The notes under the pieces: generated by a model
The model's input: only the letters and a program-made list of their open reading frames with translations
Told to the model about the DNA's origin: nothing
Databases searched by the model: none
In this document: in pieces, positions 21,225-30,982 of the stretch
Position numbering within the stretch: position 1 is the first letter of the stretch
How the letters are laid out: each line of letters starts with the position of its first letter
Translations under genes and position numbers: made by a program
NCBI RefSeq assembly: GCF_033115175.1
Contig: NC_084837.1
Span: 4,292,266-4,356,265, forward strand
Source of the DNA: Lepus europaeus
Lineage: Eukaryota > Chordata > Mammalia > Lagomorpha > Leporidae
Length of the DNA: 64,000 nt
Direction of reading: 5' to 3'

Positions 21225-21947
21225 ACACTTAGCTTTTCTCAATGTGGATTTATGTCTTCTGGCAAAGTTTAACCAGCCAGTGATTGTTCACAAGGTTTAT
21301 GACTTGGCTTCCTGTATCTCACAAGGTGAGATCTTCTGGTAGCCGCAAGGGTGGTGATGTTTAGTTATGTCCAGTGTATACAAGAGACAAATGTTTATTG
21401 ACATGGGCTTTTCATTCTCAAGATCCTGGATGACTGGAGATTTCAATTTTTAGTAATCTGCCCATTCTTATATCTTCCATATCCTGCTAAATTTTCATAA
21501 ATTTGCATTCTTGTAGATGGAGGATCATAGATTAAAGTGAATGCAAAGTGTATATTCATACAAATTTCAGTTTAGCAAGGAATTTAGGATGGAAATACCT
21601 GCAAACTCACTATCATTTGCGAGTTCAGCAATTATGTTATGTTCACATTTATTAGCTTTACTTTTCATAATTGTGCCTTGTTTCCGGAGTATGTATTTTA
21701 AAACAATTTGAGATTGTTAAAACTAATGCTCAATAGATAAACAAGCTGTGCCCTACCTGTGCAGGGAACAGTTCTCAGTCATAGGAAGGAATGGTCCAGA
21801 GGACAGTGTAGGTAGATCGCGAAGGCACTGTGCTGAGACACGGACGCCAGTCGTGGCTACCTGACATTTGACCCCAGTGGGAGACACAAAGGAGATTTTG
21901 GGTGGTGGACACGGTTGTATCCAGATTGTGGTAGGGGTTATGCAAAT

Positions 21948-22026
21948 ATATACACATAACAATATATATACACATAAAATATATACAAATATATATGTAT
22001 GTGTATAAAAATATATGTGTGTGTCA
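21948..22026 (+). repeat. AT/TG-rich simple repeat
   Basis: Alternating purine-pyrimidine ATATATACACATA / TATATGTATGTGTATA segments, ending in TGTGTGTGTC. Confidence 0.8.
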
Positions 22027-22076
22027 AAAATCATGGAAATCAGATCCATGCAAAAGGTAAATTTTACCATGCGTTA

Positions 22077-22367
22077 ATTTTTTAATTTATTTTTTTGACA
22101 GATAGAATTAGAAAAGTCTTCCTTCTGTTGGTTCACCCCCCAAATGGCCGCTATGGCCGGTGCTGTGCCAGTCCAAAGCCAGGAGCCAGGTGCTTCCTCC
22201 TGGTCTCCCATGCGGGTGCAGGGTCCCAAGCACTTGGGCCATCCTCCACTGCCCTCCCGGGCCACAGCAGAGAACTGGATTGGAAGAGGAGCAACCAGGA
22301 CTGGCACCCATATGGGATGCTGGCGCCTCAGGCGGAGGATTAGCCAAGTGAGCCACGGCGCTGGTCC
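22077..22367 (-). repeat. CSINE with 10-bp TSD
   Basis: Reverse copy flanked by CCATGCGTTA (22067-22076 and 22371-22380). Confidence 0.94.
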
Positions 22368-22384
22368 CATCCATGCGTTACTCT

Positions 22385-22664
22385 TTAAATCTTTTGACAG
22401 GCAGAGAGACAGGGACAAATCTTTTATCTGTGGGTTCACTCCCAAGATGCCTACGACAACTGGGGAGGAACCAGGCTAAAGCCAGGAGCCTGGAACTCCC
22501 TCTGAGTTTCCCACATAGGTGCTGGGATACAAGCGCTTGCCCTGCCATCGGCTCCTCCTGGGGTGCACATTGTCAGGAAGCCGGAATTGGAAGCGAAGCT
22601 GGGACTCGGACCCAGGCACCCGAAGTGGCGTCTGAGCCAGTGTGTCAAATACCTAGCACTGGCA
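22385..22664 (-). repeat. Old CSINE
   Basis: Reverse, diverged copy from AATCTTTTGACAGGCAGAGA to CAAATACCTAGCACTGGC. The younger CSINE on its left inserted only a few bases away. Confidence 0.8.
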
Positions 22665-25244
22665 TTTCTTAAAAGTAAAAATTTTAAAAAAAAGGACTTG
22701 ATAATGCCTTCTGGGAACATAAAAAAAAGTCTTCTAATGATAGTGGTGTGCTTGGAGTGGGGATAAGTAATAACTGTGCTCTGGTAAATGCCAATCTGGG
22801 TCATTGATGTAGTTACTAGGTTTACACAAAAGGTGAAAATAATGGGGCTATTCTGAGCAGAGAGATAACACCTTAGGCTGTCCCCAGGAGTGCAGGGAAA
22901 TGGGCCGAGTTATATGTCCCGCGGCAGCTGTAGCCTGGTTCTCTCGTGCATATGGAACATTTTGCTGCTCTTTATGGTAATTGCTTCCCTGCCTTGGACT
23001 GTATATATGGTGTGTGACAGTTACAGTGGCTGTGGGAACCATAACTTTAAGTTGTGTGACTTTTCGGTGACTGCGACTGGCCATAATGTTGAGTTAATGT
23101 CACTCCTCTCACTGAATCTGTGCATTGTTGTAATTGGAACACTTACAACCTGTTTGAATGTTCTGAGTTCATTTTTGGTTGCACATAAATGATGGTTGGA
23201 GACGTGGACTAATTTTGTCGTTCATTAATGTCACTAGGTACAGTGAGGCCAACCTAGGGAGGTACACAAGGCTGCCAGGTCTGAGGGGTGATGTGGCTTA
23301 AGACCCATCCATCCCCTTCACTGCTCCAAAGTAGAAGATACCAGATCATCATGATCCTTGGCGAACACCATATCCTGAAGCAGAAATTCTGGCCCCAGCC
23401 CTGCTAGTTTTGTGGGATTGTCTTCAAGCAGCATTGGTTACCTGTGCATTGATTCACTTCATAAAAGTGGACACTGTCATCAGAATTTTTGGGAAAGAGG
23501 ACATCAAAGTGGCTGCTGCTGGCTCCTGTGTGTGAAGGTGTGGATAATGGTGGTGTCCACTGGGCAGGAATCGATTTGATTGTTCACAAATGAGACTGCA
23601 TGAAGTAAAACCCTTTTGAGTTGGGAGGGTTGAAAGGTTCTGGTCCCTGTCATAGGGAGGGCTTCAGACAGTGCTGCCCCACTCTCCAGGGTGTCGGTTA
23701 CTCACGACACGCACAGGATATGCCGAGAATGAGAGGGCAAGGTTGCTGTGGCAAAGGGCCCGCTGCCTCCTCTCTCGACTTGCTCTGCTGTGAGCCTGGC
23801 CCCACTTGGCGAGTTAGAGCTCTTCTACCTAGGACCAAGGAGATGCAGGGACTGGAGTACAAGGGCCCTTGAACGCTCAGTGTCTGAGATCCTCTGTGGT
23901 CCCATGTGTGTTCATCTCAGTTGAACAGTGGTGATGTCATCCCTCCTGAGGCTGGTGAGGAGGCAGCAGCTGCGGGAGCCACACAATCCGAGCGAGAGCT
24001 GGAGCCTTGGGTCCTCCTGGTGGAGGGACGACGTGGCCGCCAGGTTGCTTGTGCCCAGGACTGACTTCTGCCCGGCTGAGACCGTCTCGATGTCACTGCC
24101 GGCAGAGGTGATGGCTGCAGAGCTCCTGCTTGTTCCCAGCTCCTCACCAATCCCCTGTGGATGCGGATTTACCCTCCTGTTTGAGAGCTGGCTTCCACTG
24201 CTGCCCAGAGCCCCACAGCAGCAACAGAGGGAGTCTTGGGAGGCACCGTCCTGCAAGCAGGCGCCCTGAGCCGGGCTCAGGGCCTCCCCGACAGTCACTG
24301 TGGGTGAGAGGACTCGGGCCATCAGCGTCAGTCCTGGCCTCTACCCCCAGGGGGTCCTGGTGGTCTTGTGGGACCCCTCTGCAGCCTGCTCCCTGTTACC
24401 AAACGGGCCCATGATCAGTTACCCTGCCTCATTTGGAGGGGAAAATCATCCTTTTCACATAAGAACATCTGTGCTGTGTGTCGAACACGGACATCCTCAA
24501 ATGGCTGCAGTCTTTGCTCTTGTCCACGCCACCCTGCCTCTCCCTGTGGCAGCTGTCCTCCGGGCGGCCTCACAAGGTCCTCAGCATTTTTGGAGCCCCC
24601 GTGTGTGCACAGGAAACGGGAGACGGTGAGAAGTCTGCTGCTAACCATGCTAACCACGGAGTGACGCAGCCTTCATCGCAATCGCTTCCTGAGTCTGGGA
24701 GTGCAGGCTTAGACTGGGAAGCAGACACCTCTTAATCCAAGGTCATTTATTCCGAATTTGCATTTCCTAATTTTTTGTTCAACTGTTGCACAGTTACGAC
24801 TCACGAGCACTTGGGGTGGGGGGTCTTTTATGTCATGTGGGGAAATGCCGCCTACCTGGTGGACCTGCTCAGTGCTCTGATCCTGAGGGGCTCACATCTC
24901 CTTGCGGGCCAGGCAGGTGCCCCAGGAGGGACCAGACACAATGGCTTGGCTGTTTAAGTTGCTTTGCTAGGGCCAAAGCTGTTGCCCGCCAAGCACATGG
25001 GTGAAGCAGGGATGCCCGAGTGGGCCAGCGGAAGAGTAGAATTGAATTGACTTTGTCTTAGGCAACAGAGGGTGCAGTCGGAGGTGCTCGGGGCCAAATC
25101 AGCTCATCAGCTCTTGCCGCAGACAAAGGCAGCCCACACACTGAAACTGGCCAGGCCAACACCAGACTTCCGGAAGGAAAGCCCTGGGAGGGCTGATTCT
25201 CACTTGCTTCGGTAAAGCAGGCTTTGTTTTCTCTTTATCTGCAG

Positions 25245-25307
25245 AAGCTCGGTGGAACGAGGGACCTGAATGCCTCTATGACATCTCCGAATTTTGAAGA
25301 TCAATCT
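25245..25307 (+). CDS. MCTP2: MCTP2 coding exon 2 (residues 156-176): linker
   Basis: A 63-bp exon encoding 21 residues (KLGGTRDLNASMTSPNFEDQS) of the unstructured linker between the N-terminal region and the first C2 domain. The acceptor is TTTTCTCTTTATCTGCAG and the donor is TCT|GTGAGT, with both flanking introns in phase 0. The DLNASMTS motif matches the corresponding MCTP2 linker. Because the exon is a multiple of three and lies between phase-0 introns, skipping it would keep the frame. Confidence 0.93.
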
Positions 25308-26045
25308 GTGAGTGACTCCCAAAAACCAAATACTTGCTGTTATAAATGTTGCTCATCCAATAGGATCCATGCCTCCTGGCCTGGCCTGTTTCTGAAGAAT
25401 GCAAAGCTATATCTACCTAGAAAAACGGGCCTTGCAGATGTAAGCTGGAGGTCATTAATCCAGTATCTGTTGATGGCCAGACCAGCATAGATTCTTCTAA
25501 AAATACAGGGCAGCTGTGGAGTTGAGTGAGTTTGTGGTGGAGACAAAGCCATCCTGAAGGACTTCTGAAGCTTTGCAAAGAGGGCTGCCAAGGGCGACTT
25601 TAGCCGCACGATCAATTAATTGAATGTCCAATAAGTGAATGACAAATGGTTTTCTCTCCTTTTGAGGAAACACACACAAAATTTGGACTGGCTGATCTTA
25701 TAAATACTCAGAAATGGACTGGAATTAGACCCCGTCGTCTATAGGAGTTGGTGCATGCTGGGTTTGGGGGAGAGGAGAGTATGAGGGAAGGGGAGTCACC
25801 AACAGTGGGTGCTGGACTCACCTGGAGTGACCAGGTCCTCCCAGGGGAGGAGCACGTGCCAAGTGGGCATGTGGGCTTAGCAGGCTGGGGACTGGGATGT
25901 TGTGATGGGTGCTGGGTGTCTACGAGGGTTGGAGGGGACACCGTGCCATTGTAGCCCACCCCTTGCCCCATTACCAAGAAGCGTCTCTGAGGTGCTGGTG
26001 CCTGGTCCTTCCCCATGCTAACCTCGCTGTCTTCTCCGTCCACAG
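25308..26045 (+). other. MCTP2: MCTP2 intron 2
   Basis: A short 738-bp phase-0 intron, GTGAGT to CACAG, with no recognisable repeat. Its central part is G-rich on the plus strand. Confidence 0.9.
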
Positions 26046-26154
26046 ACTGTTGGGGAAGCAGGCGACTGCGTGAGCAGCCTCCAGAACCCCTTTGCCTACC
26101 TCCTCACCATACACCTGAAGGAAGGCCGCAACCTGGTTGTGCGGGATCGCTGTG
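26046..26154 (+). CDS. MCTP2: MCTP2 coding exon 3 (residues 177-212 plus one base): start of C2A
   Basis: A 109-bp exon with acceptor CGTCCACAG and donor TGTG|GTAAGC, leaving phase 1. It encodes the end of the linker and the first strands of the first C2 domain: [20 protein letters not shown] (residues 191-210), then RC. Asp210 is the first Ca2+-ligand aspartate of loop 1. Only 738 bp separate it from exon 2. The linker part ([14 protein letters not shown]) has diverged, while the C2 core is essentially identical to other mammals as recalled. Confidence 0.95.
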
Positions 26155-26494
26155 GTAAGCCAGGGGCCTCCTCTTCTACCCTGGCGCCAGCCTTGGCGGG
26201 GTTCAGGGCACTGGGGCTCAGGTCTGGGTTTCCACAGGCACAAGGCCTTGACAGTGAATTCCTTCAGCACAACGAGCCTCACTGTAGCAGCTTTTCTACT
26301 TGTTCTTTATTTAGTGCGGGGTTAAGCTTGTGATATGTCATCATTAAGTGAAAACAAGAAAAGGAGGGGGTGCAGTGGGAGGTGTCATGCTCCTAAAGTG
26401 TATAAATGAAAGACCTGGAATTTGTTCCTTTTATATAAATTTTAAAAATAAAAAAATCAACTAGACATCATCAGGAAGGCTGTTTTAGAATGGG

Positions 26495-26585
26495 GCTTTT
26501 GGGGAGTGAACCAGTGGTTGGGAGTGCACTCTCTCACTTTCTCTCCCTGTCCCTTGCTCTGTCTGCCTCTCAGATAAGTAGCAGT
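26495..26585 (+). repeat. CSINE tail fragment
   Basis: Only the 3' part remains: TTTTGGGGAGTGAACCAGTG, CTCTCTCACTTTCTCTCCCT and GTCTGCCTCTCAGATAAGTA. Confidence 0.7.
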
Positions 26586-26618
26586 TTGTGTAAACATGTA
26601 ATTAAACTATCAGTTTAT

Positions 26619-26748
26619 TTTAGTACAAACATTTTTGAAATCCACATAAACAGGATACAAAAAATGTGACAAATGTGTATTATGAAAAAATTATGCATGA
26701 ATTTCAAATTTGTAAAATAGTCCACATTCCATGAGCTTTGATTTTCCT
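26619..26748. mobile_element. Mariner-derived (MARNA-like) element
   Basis: TTTTTGAAATCCACATAAAC, then GTGTATTATGAAAAAATTATGCATG and CCACATTCCATGAGCTTTGA share the order of the other mariner-type copies in the window. Degenerate. Confidence 0.5.
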
Positions 26749-27388
26749 TGTATGTTTCTTTTCTCTTTGCTGTCTTTTTATATTTGTGTGTTTCGTAGTC
26801 GAAGCCTCTTTCTGCTGAACGGTTCTGCGTCCGGCTTCAGGTTCTGTTCCGTGCTCTCTGCCGCTGCTTCCCCACTCTGTTCTGGGACGCTTTCCCGGGA
26901 AGGGAGGACTGTGGTTCCGTGACCTGACGTTCGGGGCTTTTTCCCTTCCTTTCTCGTTCTCATGTTTTGCTCTTGGAGAGAATTCCTCATCTCAGTCTTC
27001 TAGGTGCCCGTATTCTCCACTGTTAATATCGTGCTCCTCTGTTCAGCTACGGAGTGGACATTCTTAAGGTTTCTGTAGCTGCTGTCCTTGTTCGGTGGGT
27101 GAGAGGATGCTGTCTCCATCTGCGCTGCTGGGTGTCACATCTCCTGCTCGGTGCTCCAGCGCCTGGATGTCGGCGTATTGCATTGGCTGCCTCTCCCTGA
27201 GGACCCGGCTTCTTCGGCCTGTTTGGCTCTCCCCAGAGGCGTCCTCATCTTCATAGCTTGGTCGTCCTTGTGGCTGCTGTTCTGCTCCTGGTGGTGAGGT
27301 GGTGAGAGCGTGGGGAATGCAGCCAGACAGGGTGAGCCAGGAGCTCAGGATGACTTCACACCTCCTTGCTGCCATCTGGCACACGGCG

Positions 27389-28189
27389 CCTCCCTCCCCT
27401 GACTGCCCCTCCCTCCCATGACTGCCTCTGCCCCCTCCCTCCCCTGACTGCCCCTGCCCCCTCCCTCCCCTACCCCTGCCCCCTCCCTCCCCTGACTGCC
27501 CCTGCCCCCTCCCTCCCCTGACTGCCCCTGCCCCTCCCTCCCCTGACTGCCCCTGCCCCCTCCCTCCCCTGACTGCCCCTGCCCCTCCCTCCCCTGACTG
27601 CCCCTGCCCCTCCCTCCCCTCCTGCCCCTGCCCCCTCCCTCCCCTACCCCTGCCCCCTCCCTCCCCTGACTGCCCCTGCCCCCTCCCTCCCCTGACTGCC
27701 CCTGCCTCCCCTGACTGCCCCTGCCCCCTCCCTCCCCTGACTGCCCCTGCCCCCTCCCTCCCCTGACTGCCCCTCCCTCCCCTGACTGCCCCTGCCCCCT
27801 CCCTCCCCTGCCCCCTCCCTCCCCTGACTGCCCTGCCCCCTCCCTCCCCTGACTGCCCCTGCCCCCTCCCTCCCCTGCCCCTTCCCTCCCCTCTCCTCCT
27901 GCCCCCTCCCTCCCCTGACTGCCCCTGCCCCCTCCCTCCCCTGACTTCCCTGCCCCCTCCCTCCCCTGACTGCCCCTGCCCCCTCCCTCCCCTGCCCCTT
28001 CCCTCCCCTGCCCCTTCCCTCCCCTCCTGCCCCTGCCCCTTCCCTCCCCTCTCCTCCTGCCCCCTCCCTCCCCTGACTGCCCCTGCCCCCTCCCTCCCCT
28101 GACTGCCCCTGCCCCCTCCCTCCCCTGACTGCCCCTGCCCCCTCCCTCCCCTCCTGCCCCCTCCCTCCCCTGACCCTGCCCCCGCTCCC
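27389..28189 (+). repeat. C-rich minisatellite (about 26-bp unit)
   Basis: About 0.8 kb of head-to-tail units of CCCTCCCTCCCCTGACTGCC plus CCTGCC, with about two dozen copies carrying TGACTGCC and some ten shorter variants lacking it. Units vary in length (16, 20, 25 and 26 bp). On the minus strand nearly every unit gives four closely spaced G-runs (GGGGAGGGAGGGGGCAGGGG), a G-quadruplex motif. The minus strand is the transcribed template for MCTP2. The lack of stops in the repeat explains a long overlapping minus-strand open frame. Confidence 0.95.
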
Positions 28190-28510
28190 TGGGCCTGCTT
28201 ATCCTGCAGCAACTCTGCCTGCCATGGCTTAGCCTCAAGGGAGAGGGCACTGTTGGCCGGTGGAGCTGCCCTGCAGGTGCTAAACCAATCTCTTACCCCA
28301 AGAGCGAGCTCTTCAGACCACCTCCTGCTTCCTGCCCCACTGCCTCCAAACTCGGAGGCTCCGTGGTTCACCTCCACACACTCTCCTGTCCCCTCAACCC
28401 ATCTCTGCCCGGAATCCTTTGTGCCCTGGCTCACCTCTGGGTGATGGGCTCCTTTGTTAATCTGCCTTCCCCCTTCCAGGGCTTTGTGAAGGATGTCCTT
28501 TTAGTTTCTT

Positions 28511-28850
28511 TTTTCCTTTTTTTTCTTTGACAGGCAGAGTTAGGGAGAGAGACAGAGAGAAAGGTCTTCCTTTTAAAGTTGGTTCACCCCCTAAGTGGCC
28601 TCTATGGCTGGCGTGTCGTGGCCGGCACGCTGCGCTGATCTGAAGCCAGGAGCCAGGTGCTTCTCCTGGTCTCCCATGGGGTGCAGGGCCCAAGCACTTG
28701 GGCCATCCTCCACTGCACTCCTGGGCCACAGCAGAGAGCTGGCCTGGAAGAGGAGCAACCGGGACAGAATTCAGCGCCCTGACCGGGACTAGAACCTGGG
28801 GTGCCGGCGCCACAGGCGGAGGATTAGCCTATTGAACCGCGGTGCCGGCC
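28511..28850 (-). repeat. CSINE, young type, with 14-bp TSD
   Basis: Reverse copy flanked by CCTTTTAGTTTCTT (28497-28510 and 28851-28864). Head GAACCGCGGTGCCGGCCC. Confidence 0.96.
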
Positions 28851-30159
28851 CCTTTTAGTTTCTTAAACAGAATTTCTCTCTAATGTAGCTTATCAAAATA
28901 GTGATAAATTTCATTTTTGCATCATTGGTAATTTTTTTCCCTATCAAAACAGCAATTCGCCCCTTGTGTTCGGCAATCGCCATGATGTATCCATTGAACA
29001 GATAAAGCTCCTGCTGCTGTTGGTGATGTGAGCAGACAGCACCTCACATCAGAAGTGAGCTCAAGCCCAGGGCCCTTTAGCCACAGAGAGTCACCGCCCA
29101 GTGCACCTTGACTCTCGCTCTGAGGTCACACGGCATCCAGGTGCTGTTTCTGTCCACCATTGTCGAGCACTTTGTGATAGCGGAGGATTAGGAGAGCATT
29201 CTAGAGAGACTGTGTCTAGCATTTCTAGAAAGAAAGTGTTCTACGCCTTTGAAATGCTCTACTTACTCTAAACTTCTGGAGTCCCCCAGTGGTGTGTAAG
29301 TTGGGCCCTGGAATTCCTGTCCGGGCCGGCTGCCCTTTCCAGTGTTTCTCATCTTTTCTGGTTCTGTCTCCCTCATCGATGGGAGTTCCCAGGCTACCCC
29401 AGCCCTGAGAGGTCAGAACCATGATAGATGGATCCTACCCTTGGCTGATGGTCTGCATCCATTACAGCAGGTTCCTCGTGGGTGGCCCCTAAGCACACCT
29501 GATGGGTGGTGGGGCCGTGACACAAATCAAAGTGAAGGGGTAGGGTGGGTGTGCACTCGCTCCAGGCCTTGCTGTCTCAAGACCACAGGAGAGTGTTCCT
29601 GTCCCAGCCGATGTCATCTCTCTCTGCAGCTCCATCAGAGTTGAAGGATCAGATGTGCTCTTGGCTCTGATCTTGTGTGAATCTAATCTCATCCACGTAT
29701 GTTTGCCAATACAGAGTCCAGGTCATAAAGGGTTTCCCCCAGTTCCTGTTCCCTTTGCAACAATAATGCCTGTTCCTGTCTGTCTGATTTACGGTGAAGG
29801 TTAATCATTATCTATTTAGAAAAGAACCCATTCCCAACATGTTCATTTTTCATGGCGTGGGGTGCAGTGTGGTCTGCTATACTGAGACGAGCTTGATTTC
29901 TGCTTGATTGTCACAAGGATCAAGTGAGTGACCAGCATCTGGTCTGTAGCCTACTCAAGGCGAGACAGCATTTGAGGGTCCACTGTGGACTGAACAGGGC
30001 ATGTAGTTCTGCCACAGGAGCTCCCACTCAGCACCCACGTCACTGACCCCAGGCAGTGTGGTCTTCCACAGAACCGACCGCATCGGCAGAATCTTCTGTC
30101 ATCGTCAACCTGAGAGTCGGAGCTACCCAGAGGACTCGGGAGAGCACACGCCACACAGC

Positions 30160-30245
30160 CCCACTGTGTGATGCAGGGGTCTGAGTTAGACACGCCCTGA
30201 GAATCTACATTTCCAACAAGCGTTCAGGGGATGGCGGTGCAGAGG
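30160..30245 (+). mobile_element. hAT-Charlie (MER5-type) remnant
   Basis: GTCTGAGTTAGACACGCCCT then GAGAATCTACATTTCCAACA resembles the ...ggcctgagaatctgcatttctaacaag... core of MER5-like MITEs. Partial. Confidence 0.4.
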
Positions 30246-30567
30246 CCACAGGTCCCCAGCCATCCCGTGGCGCTCGGCGGTCACCACCCGCAGAGGGCCA
30301 TGGCTCAGGGGAGACGCAGTGCTTCTCCAGGTGGGGAGAGTCCACTCCCCTTCGTGTTTCACTTCAGGGGCTTCGCCCTATCAGCGGTCCGTGCTCCAGT
30401 GCTCGTGTTGAGTTTTGCTCGGTCTGTGTTCTCTCAATGTAATGCGGTTATTAACCCAACTTGGTATTAACATAATTAGGTACAGGAACTGTGTCCTGTG
30501 CAGAAGGACTCGGTGTACAAGTACTTTAGAATTAGCTGTGCAGGCACCATATACATTCTGTACTACC

Positions 30568-30722
30568 GCATTTCAAAAAGTTTGGGAAAAAATGGAAATA
30601 AAAGTATGAGTTTATTTTGGTGCAATTTTTGGCCCAAAAATATCGTAAGCACAGATTGTAAAAAATTTTTGAAGCAAAATATTCATATTTGCCATTCCAT
30701 TTTCCATGAGCTATTTGACATA
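30568..30722. mobile_element. Mariner-derived (MARNA-like) palindromic element
   Basis: Begins GCATTTCAAAAAGTTTGGGA and ends CCATTTTCCATGAGCTATTT. The inside has TTTATTTTGGTGCAATTTTT and AAAAATTTTTGAAGCAAAAT. Ends are inverted repeats of each other. Confidence 0.6.
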
Positions 30723-30982
30723 ATGTTACATAACATGTTTTCGAATTCTGTGGATGCAAGACCGATAGTTGATTGAATTCAAAATTCATTCTTCAGAGTT
30801 CATCCGAATGATACTTCTCCTGAGTGGCTTCTCATGGTTTTGATGAATCTTTCTGGTTAATTAGGTCAGTGTTCGGGTGTTCAGAGCGTTTCACCCTTGA
30901 TGGCAGAGGCACCGCTACAGGATTTGGTTTTCAGTTCTATGGTCTCTGTTTCTGATTGCTTTTTGGGGAGAAGAACCATTTT

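Larger units (their letters stand above)
9638..25244 (+). other. MCTP2: MCTP2 intron 1
   Basis: A 15.6-kb phase-0 intron, GTGAGG to GCAG. It carries twelve CSINE copies (ten between 11.7 and 21.2 kb, two more at 22.1-22.7 kb), an MLT1-like LTR, a mariner-derived element split by two CSINEs, L2 and MIR remnants, a C13 and a C15 tract and a (TA)n tract. Each is listed separately. The stretches 9690-11430, 17350-18220 and 22665-25244 look unique; I found no convincing exon, RNA gene or pseudogene in them. Confidence 0.85.

Noticed and set aside
23120-23620. Coding-like phrases at 23330-23550 (for example ATCATGATCCTTGGCGAACA) suggesting a processed pseudogene
   Set aside because: No continuous frame, poly(A) tail or recognisable protein could be found.
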